From PS1 clade bacterium (lineage in GTDB: Bacteria > Pseudomonadota > Alphaproteobacteria > RS24), in the NCBI GenBank assembly GCA_016779015.1, contig JADHOK010000089.1, forward strand, positions 1 to 5,646: a stretch of DNA of 5,646 nucleotides, given 5' to 3'. Position numbers and translations under genes: made by a program. This document shows positions 5,215 to 5,646 of the stretch, piece by piece; position 1 is the first letter of the stretch, and each line of letters opens with the position of its first letter. Below the pieces are notes generated by a model. That model saw only the letters and a list, made by a program, of their open reading frames with translations. It was not told where the DNA came from and searched no databases.

Positions 5215-5646
5215 CTATTCGGCGGTAGCGGTTTCGCCTTCAGCGCCGTCATCGGCGGCAGTTTCAGCGGGCACTTCACCAGCCGTTGCGGGGGCTGCAT
5301 CATTGCCATTACCGGCTTTGGTGCCGCGCTTTTTCCCAAGCGGGCCACGACGGCGCGAATTGGACGGTTTTTTATCGCCTTCTTCACCATCATTATCAGC
5401 GTCATCATTATCGGCGGCGTCATTGCCGCGTACCAGCACCAGCGGCTCGCCGCCAAGCTCAGCATCAGCATCGGCATCGCCATTGCCATCGCCATTGCCA
5501 TTGGTCATGCCATTGGTCATGCCATTGTCATCAACCAAAGCCTCGTCCGCAGCGCCATTTTCAGACACGCCGTTTTCGCTTTGGGCGGCGTCGTCACTTT
5601 TGACTTGCTGCTGCTGGAAGCTTTGCAAAATGCGGAAATAATGCTC
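5215..5646 (-). CDS. DUF4167 domain protein, C-terminal part (partial at window edge)
   Basis: The reading frame enters from the right edge and ends at a TAG at 5217-5215, giving 143 visible residues. The first ones, EHYFRILQSF, match the end of the conserved DUF4167 domain (AENYLQHAEHYFRIL in many Alphaproteobacteria), so the domain itself lies mostly outside the window. What follows is low-complexity and probably disordered: QQQQ, then Asn/Gly/Asp-rich repeats (NGMTNGMTNGNGDGNGDADADAE), a basic patch (KKPSNSRRRGPLGKKRG) and an Ala/Glu-rich acidic end. Such tails are usual in this family, whose molecular function is unclear to me. In many Alphaproteobacteria the order is prfA, prmC, DUF4167, clpB, and the gene order here fits. 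A TTG at 5628 in the same frame is not a real start, because the frame continues upstream with conserved residues. Confidence 0.82.
   Translation of the reverse strand, partial: EHYFRILQSFQQQQVKSDDAAQSENGVSENGAADEALVDDNGMTNGMTNGNGDGNGDADADAELGGEPLVLVRGNDAADNDDADNDGEEGDKKPSNSRRRGPLGKKRGTKAGNGNDAAPATAGEVPAETAADDGAEGETATAE
5475..5523 (-). repeat. Tandem 12-bp repeats within the DUF4167 tail
   Basis: CATCGCCATTGC occurs twice in a row (5475-5498), followed after one base by two copies of ATTGGTCATGCC (5500-5523). All units are multiples of three, so the protein repeats (NG-D-G and NGMT) stay in frame. Such repeats are prone to slippage and likely to vary in copy number between strains. Confidence 0.8.

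Noticed and set aside
5034..5501. 155-codon open frame on the minus strand beginning with Met-Ala repeats
   Set aside because: It is the shifted frame of the DUF4167 tandem repeats and runs on through the clpB promoter; no domain and no ribosome binding site.

Overview
This window looks like a piece of an alphaproteobacterial chromosome. The evidence is the 5' end of a 16S rRNA gene with an alphaproteobacterial-type start, a DUF4167 gene directly upstream of clpB (both typical of that class), and an RpoH-like promoter of the CTTG-N18-CCCATAT type in front of clpB. I cannot fix the order or genus from the sequence alone.

Layout from left to right. Positions 1-308 are the first ~308 nt of a 16S rRNA gene on the minus strand, running out of the window. 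Positions 309-768 are its long transcribed leader, with a boxA-like antitermination element and several perfect inverted repeats. Positions 775-838 hold a near-consensus rrn promoter (TTGACA-17-TATACA on the minus strand) with an A/T-tract region behind it. Divergent from it, after a gap of about 140 bp, a MepM/YebA-like M23 murein endopeptidase gene runs on the plus strand (981-2414). It converges on clpB (5017-2423, minus), with only 8 bp between the stop codons. Upstream of clpB lie its ribosome binding site, the heat-shock-type promoter and a 197-bp gap. The gap is followed by the C-terminal part of a DUF4167 protein (minus) that enters from beyond the right edge.

Functionally these are housekeeping genes: ribosome synthesis, cell-wall remodelling, disaggregation of heat-damaged proteins, and a conserved but poorly characterised alphaproteobacterial protein. 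No mobile element, CRISPR array or defence system is visible. The least expected observation is in the DUF4167-clpB gap. On the opposite strand it reads as what looks like the C-terminal end of a NorB/CcoN-like heme-copper oxidase subunit I, broken by a 2-nt shift in a GA repeat, with the clpB heat-shock promoter lying over its upstream part. This is an inference from the motif and needs a database search.
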